A DNA stretch of 64,000 nt from Nocardia cyriacigeorgica. GTDB taxonomy: Bacteria; Actinomycetota; Actinomycetes; Mycobacteriales; Mycobacteriaceae. Below the pieces are notes generated by a model. The model was not told the origin of the DNA. It saw only the letters and a list, made by a program, of their open reading frames with translations, and did no database searches. Position 1 is the first letter of the stretch. Each line of letters begins with the position of its first letter. Shown here piece by piece: positions 60,495 to 64,000 of the stretch. Made by a program: the position numbers and the translations under genes. The stretch is taken from assembly GCF_010858045.1 (NCBI RefSeq), contig NZ_JAAGVC010000023.1, positions 18,551-82,550 on the forward strand, given 5' to 3'.

Positions 60495-60843
60495 GGTGGA
60501 AACTCCGATCTGCTCACGATTTGCCAGGACCCCCGAGCGTGCTCTGGATCATATCGCGTGCGGGGTTGTCCCCGGCCCGGTTCGCGAGATTTACCGCGGC
60601 TCCGGCAAACCGGAATTGCGCGCGGGAACCGCTAGCGCCGAAAGATTTTCGGTGCGGTGGGGCGAACAGGCGCGCAATCACATGGCTATCGTGGGCACGG
60701 CGCACCCGCCTGCGGGTATTGCCCGAAGGTGGCGTGCGCCCGGTCTCCGGGCGCAGTCAGACCCGTACGAGTTTCACAAAGACGCGGAGCCGGATGCTGC
60801 ATCCCGATGCGGTCCGGGTTGGCGCAGCGTCGGCGCCGGGTTG
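60495..60843. other. 349-base stretch without a supported gene
   Basis: The region upstream of the putative precursor gene and downstream of the thioesterase gene, both minus strand. No operator or hairpin stands out, and no frame has family support. The precursor's promoter should lie here. Confidence 0.45.
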
Positions 60844-61260
60844 TCAGAGCCCGAGCAGTTCGGCGCGATCGGTGAGCGCGCGGAAGCGTTCCCGGGGATC
60901 GGCCACGAGTTTGCGCGCGGACAGATCGAGCAATCCGCCCACCACCCGGAATTCCGCCGCGACGGTGCCGTCGAGTTTGCGGATCTGCTGGAGCAGGCCG
61001 TAGATCTTGCCGTCCTGCCAGTCGAACTCGCAGGTGACCTCGACCTCGTCGCCGCCGCGCAGTTCGCGCAGGTACTTGATGGTCTGCTCCAGTACCACCG
61101 GGCCGACGCCGCTGGCGATCAGCTTGTCCTGGCTGACACCGGCCGCGCGCAGCAACTCCCAGCGCGCGTGTTCGGCGTACTGCAGGTACACGGCCTGGTT
61201 CAGGTGGCCCTGCGTGTCGAGCTCGTATCCGCGGACGATGACGGGGACGGAGAAGGTCAT
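60844..61260 (-). CDS. Acyl-CoA thioesterase, 4HBT-like hotdog fold
   Basis: 138 residues with the 4-hydroxybenzoyl-CoA-thioesterase-type motif ELDTQGHLNQAVYLQYAEHARWE (D-x-x-G-H-x-N with the catalytic Asp near residue 15) and EVTCEFDWQDGKIYGLLQQI. It is similar to actinobacterial small acyl-CoA thioesterases. It lies between the ATP-grasp unit and the cupin gene on the same strand; no functional link is evident. Confidence 0.85.
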   Translation of the reverse strand: MTFSVPVIVRGYELDTQGHLNQAVYLQYAEHARWELLRAAGVSQDKLIASGVGPVVLEQTIKYLRELRGGDEVEVTCEFDWQDGKIYGLLQQIRKLDGTVAAEFRVVGGLLDLSARKLVADPRERFRALTDRAELLGL

Positions 61261-61328
61261 GCCTTGGCGAACCCCGGCGCGGCCCGCGATGTTCCCCGGT
61301 CCGGTGATATTCGTGTCACAGCGCGGAT

Positions 61329-61826
61329 TCAGCGGCGGCCCGCGGCGCGTTCATCCCACCACCGCGGCGCGTCGACGAAATGGTTGTCGAACTCGTCCTG
61401 AGTGGCGGCAAGGTCGGCGAGCGTGGCCTCGCCCGCGGCGATCCGGTCCAGCAGCCGGAAGTAATCGAACCGCTGCACACCGGGCATCAGTGCGATCAGG
61501 ATGCGGGCCCCGCTGTCGGGCGTCGCGCCGAAGGCGTGCGTCATATGCCGTGGGACCACGATCGACCCGCCCGCGCCCACGGTGACGATCTCCTCGCCTG
61601 CGAGCAGTTGCAATTCGCCGTCGGCGACGTAGAACAGCTCGTCGGAGCGGGTGTGAAAGTGCGGTGCCGCACCGTCGGCGCCGCGGCTCAGGGTGACTTC
61701 GACCGTGCTGACCGAGCCGCCCGTTTCGTCGCTGTCGATGAGCAGGCGCACCCGGGTGTCCTCGGTGCCGAGGAGTTCGGTCTCGTGCGGCTGACGGATG
61801 GCGGCGGCGCGTTCCGGGATCGGCAT
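61329..61826 (-). CDS. Cupin-domain protein
   Basis: 165 residues with a single cupin barrel: motif 1 as HFHTRSDELFYVADGELQLL (metal-binding His, His, Glu) and motif 2 as VVPRHMTHAFG (final His). A helical C-terminal tail follows. GGAG lies just before ATG 61826. It is divergent from the MarR regulator and shares a palindrome with it, so it is probably the controlled gene. It may be a small-molecule dioxygenase, isomerase or binding protein. Confidence 0.83.
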   Translation of the reverse strand: MPIPERAAAIRQPHETELLGTEDTRVRLLIDSDETGGSVSTVEVTLSRGADGAAPHFHTRSDELFYVADGELQLLAGEEIVTVGAGGSIVVPRHMTHAFGATPDSGARILIALMPGVQRFDYFRLLDRIAAGEATLADLAATQDEFDNHFVDAPRWWDERAAGRR

Positions 61827-61851
61827 GACAGCTCCAGTTGTTCGTTGGTTG

Positions 61852-61871
61852 ATAATTCGGTACCGAACTAT
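61852..61871. promoter_or_regulatory. Palindrome, probable MarR operator
   Basis: ATAATTCGGTACCGAACTAT, with the perfect 12-bp core TTCGGTACCGAA, lies 26 bases before the cupin start and 25 before the marR start. Confidence 0.65.
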
Positions 61872-61895
61872 ATCGCAGCGAATAGAATGCTGTCC

Positions 61896-62405
61896 ATGAA
61901 CCAACCGACCGCCGATGCGGTGGACGCGATCGCGGCGCAATGGCGCCGCGAACGGCCCGACCTCGACCTGGAGGCGATGGCCGTACTCGGACGCCTGGCC
62001 CGGTTCGAAGCGCTGGCGCGCCGCGAGATCGAAGCGGTGTTCACCGCGCACGGCTTGCAGCGCGGCGAGTTCGACGTGCTGGCGGCGCTGCGCCGGGCAG
62101 GCGAGCCGTTCGAACTGAACCCCTCCGTGCTCGCGGACACGCTCATGCTGTCGCGGGCGGGCATGACGGGGCGGTTGGACCGGCTGGAATCGGCCGGTCT
62201 GGTGCGCCGCATCGCCGACGCCGCCGATCGTCGCGCCATCCGGGTGGCGCTGACCGACGCGGGGCGCGCGCTGATCGATACCGTCGTCACCGCGCACACG
62301 GAGAACGAAACCAGGCTGCTGTCGGTGCTTTCCGCTGCCGACCGCGGTGAACTGGACCGCATCGTCCGCGCCCTGCTCGCCGGATGGGAAGGCGATTCGC
62401 CCTAG
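61896..62405 (+). CDS. MarR family transcriptional regulator
   Basis: 169 residues. MarR winged helix: LNPSVLADTLMLSRAGMTGRLDRLESAGLV, then the wing RIADAADRRAIRVALTDAGRAL, with flanking dimerisation helices. ATG 61896 gives MNQPTADAVDAIAAQW. It is divergent from the cupin gene with a palindrome between them, so repression of that gene and of itself is likely. Confidence 0.9.
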   Translation: MNQPTADAVDAIAAQWRRERPDLDLEAMAVLGRLARFEALARREIEAVFTAHGLQRGEFDVLAALRRAGEPFELNPSVLADTLMLSRAGMTGRLDRLESAGLVRRIADAADRRAIRVALTDAGRALIDTVVTAHTENETRLLSVLSAADRGELDRIVRALLAGWEGDSP

Positions 62406-62522
62406 CCGACGGGCTGGGCGCGGGCACAATTGGGGTAGTTCGCTACTCGGGCGCCGCTCGTGGCCCGGCCATACCGTTGGGTGCCCGCCGAGCAACGGCG
62501 GGCCGGTGAGGAGGGACTGGCG

Positions 62523-63314
62523 ATGATCGACATCATCACGCTGCGCGGGACCGGAGAGCCACGCGATCCCGGCGGCGCCCCGACGGGGATGCTGCGCGAC
62601 GTCACGAAACTGCTGGATCCGCAGCGGTTCCGGTGTTTCGAACCGGACTGGCCCGCCTCGGTGGGTCCCTCACCGGATGTCTGGGGGCCGTCGCTGGACA
62701 CCTCGGTGCGGATCGGCACCGCCGCAGGCGTCGAAGCCATCCGGCAGTCCCCGAATGTCTGTGGGCTACTGAGCTATTCGCTGGGATCGATCTGCGCGAG
62801 CCGGATCCTCGAGGGCGTGCGGGCTGGCACCTACACCAATACCGACGGCAGCCCGCTCGAGATCGCCTTCGTGGTGAACTTCGCCAATCCGCTGCGCCGC
62901 GCGGGGGAGTCGGTGGGCGATCTGTGCCCGCCCGACACCTTCGGCCTGCACGGTCAGCGCGGCGACTGGCCCGATCTCGCGGTCCGCGAATACGCCAACC
63001 CCGGCGACATCATCACCTCGGTGCGCGCCGATTCACCGCTGCGTATCATCGATGTCGGGATTTCGCCGTTCTCGTTCGTCGAGGGCGCCAGGTTCGGCAA
63101 CGCGGCGCCGCTGATCTTCGCCGAACTGCTGCGCTTCCTGCTGGCCGACCCGCTGGCCAATGCCGCCCGCTATGCCGAAGCGGTGCACGGGGTGATCGGT
63201 TACCTCACCCCGTGGCCCGATGGCCAGCACGTGCTGTACTCCGGCCACGATATGCCGGGCACCGGCGTGCTGTGGACGACGCACGCCGCCAATTATCTGA
63301 ACGCGACGTTCTGA
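62523..63314 (+). CDS. Alpha/beta hydrolase of the LysB / PE-PPE / cutinase-like group
   Basis: 263 residues starting MIDIITLRGTGEPRDPGGAP, with LLSYSLGSICASRILEGV as nucleophile elbow (YSLGS), ANPGDIITSVRADSPL holding a candidate Asp and a C-terminal HDMPGTG. This pattern is seen in mycobacteriophage lysin-B-like and PE-PPE-type serine esterases that act on mycolyl or other lipid esters. GAGGAGG precedes ATG 62523. There is no signal peptide, so it may act in the cytoplasm or be of prophage origin. It ends 12 bases before the convergent acnR. Confidence 0.75.
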   Translation: MIDIITLRGTGEPRDPGGAPTGMLRDVTKLLDPQRFRCFEPDWPASVGPSPDVWGPSLDTSVRIGTAAGVEAIRQSPNVCGLLSYSLGSICASRILEGVRAGTYTNTDGSPLEIAFVVNFANPLRRAGESVGDLCPPDTFGLHGQRGDWPDLAVREYANPGDIITSVRADSPLRIIDVGISPFSFVEGARFGNAAPLIFAELLRFLLADPLANAARYAEAVHGVIGYLTPWPDGQHVLYSGHDMPGTGVLWTTHAANYLNATF

Positions 63315-63326
63315 CACCGCGGGCCA

Positions 63327-63893
63327 TCATTCCCTGCGGCGCACCGACGCTTCGACCAGATCCAATACGGCGGACAGGTTTTCGTTGGTGTGCCCCGACG
63401 CGATGCGCGCGATGAGCCCGTCGAGCACCAGATCCAGATAGCCGAGCAGGACATCGGTCGGCACATCGTCGCGCAGCGCGCCCGCGGCCTTGCGGCGTTC
63501 CAGCCGGGCCAGCGTCGCGGCGGTCAACTCGGCCGAGCGCTGGGTCCAGCCGGCCCGGAACTCGGGATCGGTGCGCAGCCTGCGCGCGATCTCGAGCCGG
63601 GTGCCGAGCCAGTTGAACTGCTCGGGATTGGCCAGCATGTCCCGCATGACCTGCACGATGCCCTGATTGGCCGCGACATCGGCCATCCGCTCGGCGTCTT
63701 CCTGGGCCAGCGCGAGAAACAACGCGTCCTTGTCGCGGAAATGATGGAAGATCGCACCGCGCGAGAGCCCGATGGCCTCCTCCAATCGGCGCACGGTGGC
63801 GCCGTCGTAGCCGAATTCGGCGAAGCAGCGCCGGGCACCGTCGAGTATCTGGCTGCGCCGGGCAGCGAGGTGATCGTCACTGACCTTCGGCAT
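63327..63893 (-). CDS. acnR: AcnR, TetR-type repressor of aconitase
   Basis: 188 residues, the same length as Corynebacterium AcnR, with the characteristic start MPKVSDDHLAARRSQILDGA and HTH GATVRRLEEAIGLSRGAIFHHF. AcnR represses the aconitase gene, normally located just upstream on the same strand, and responds to citrate and Mg2+. The aconitase gene should therefore lie just beyond the right edge. In M. tuberculosis acnR follows the ABC-F/HTH pair directly; here other genes intervene. Confidence 0.92.
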   Translation of the reverse strand: MPKVSDDHLAARRSQILDGARRCFAEFGYDGATVRRLEEAIGLSRGAIFHHFRDKDALFLALAQEDAERMADVAANQGIVQVMRDMLANPEQFNWLGTRLEIARRLRTDPEFRAGWTQRSAELTAATLARLERRKAAGALRDDVPTDVLLGYLDLVLDGLIARIASGHTNENLSAVLDLVEASVRRRE

Positions 63894-64000
63894 GGTGCGA
63901 ACTCCCTGGGAGTGGGGTGCGAACGAGAAATGTCGAATCGAAGGAATGCGCGAAGGTCCGCGCACCGCGGGCACGGTGCGCGGACCTCACTCTGCGCGAC

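Overview
The window is high-GC DNA with dense, short-spaced genes, GTG/TTG starts, 4-bp ATGA/GTGA overlaps and strong hairpins without U-tracts. It fits a Nocardia-like actinobacterium (Mycobacteriales). Two blocks match gene orders known from Mycobacterium tuberculosis: CNNM-CNNM-guaB1 ... M56 peptidase-blaI (Rv1841c to Rv1846c) at 39.4-47.2 kb, and ABC-F plus small HTH protein ... acnR (Rv1473, Rv1473A, Rv1474c) at 57.0-63.9 kb. The genus is an inference. No rRNA, tRNA, CRISPR array or intact insertion sequence was seen.

Layout. 0-7.4 kb: two NDMA-dependent alcohol dehydrogenase paralogues (one cut by the left edge), SnoaL-like proteins, an AHL-lactonase-like hydrolase, a PadR/SnoaL divergent pair, and several gene remnants (two aldehyde dehydrogenases, a flavoprotein start, a frameshifted reading frame). 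7.4-12.1 kb: three alpha/beta hydrolases and two overlapping AraC-type regulators. 12.6-17.6 kb: a stand-alone HoxX-like protein, an MHYT membrane protein and a coupled DUF305/LVIVD pair. 17.9-36.2 kb: an accessory catabolic and regulatory region with five TetR-type and one PucR-type regulators, oxidoreductases, an acetoacetate-decarboxylase-like gene with a semialdehyde dehydrogenase, and an SDR / acyl-CoA dehydrogenase / APH-kinase operon resembling levulinate or 4-hydroxyacyl-CoA catabolism; its SDR is frameshifted. 36.6-39.4 kb: a secreted lipase and a DUF1254 protein. 39.4-47.2 kb: the conserved guaB1/blaI block. 47.3-56.1 kb: a siderophore-type ABC importer, a divergent iron-boxed gene, a PucR regulator, an iron-boxed thioesterase and an MMPL transporter. 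56.1-63.9 kb: SDR, ABC-F, HTH protein, then an inserted block holding an ATP-grasp ligase with a putative precursor protein, a thioesterase, a cupin/MarR pair and an esterase, ending in acnR.

How the parts work together. Several regulatory signals can be read directly. A 17-bp dyad of the form TGTAAGCA-n-TGnnTACA recurs upstream of four oxidoreductase or decarboxylase-type genes between 20.5 and 35.4 kb, suggesting a local regulon. Two WHG-type TetR genes and the decarboxylase operon share a second element, GTTrACGsCGcTAA. Two IdeR/DtxR-like iron boxes sit at the same distance within matching -35/-10 promoters (50.3 and 52.9 kb). Clear palindromes lie between divergent PadR, TetR and MarR genes and their neighbours, and in front of blaI.

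The best candidate for an undescribed system is the pair at 59.07-60.49 kb: an MvdC/MvdD-like ATP-grasp ligase 11 bases after a 149-residue protein. That protein ends in a Thr/Ser/Asp-rich, Cys-containing tail, as a graspetide-type (omega-ester/amide RiPP) precursor would. It lies in a segment inserted between genes that are neighbours in M. tuberculosis.
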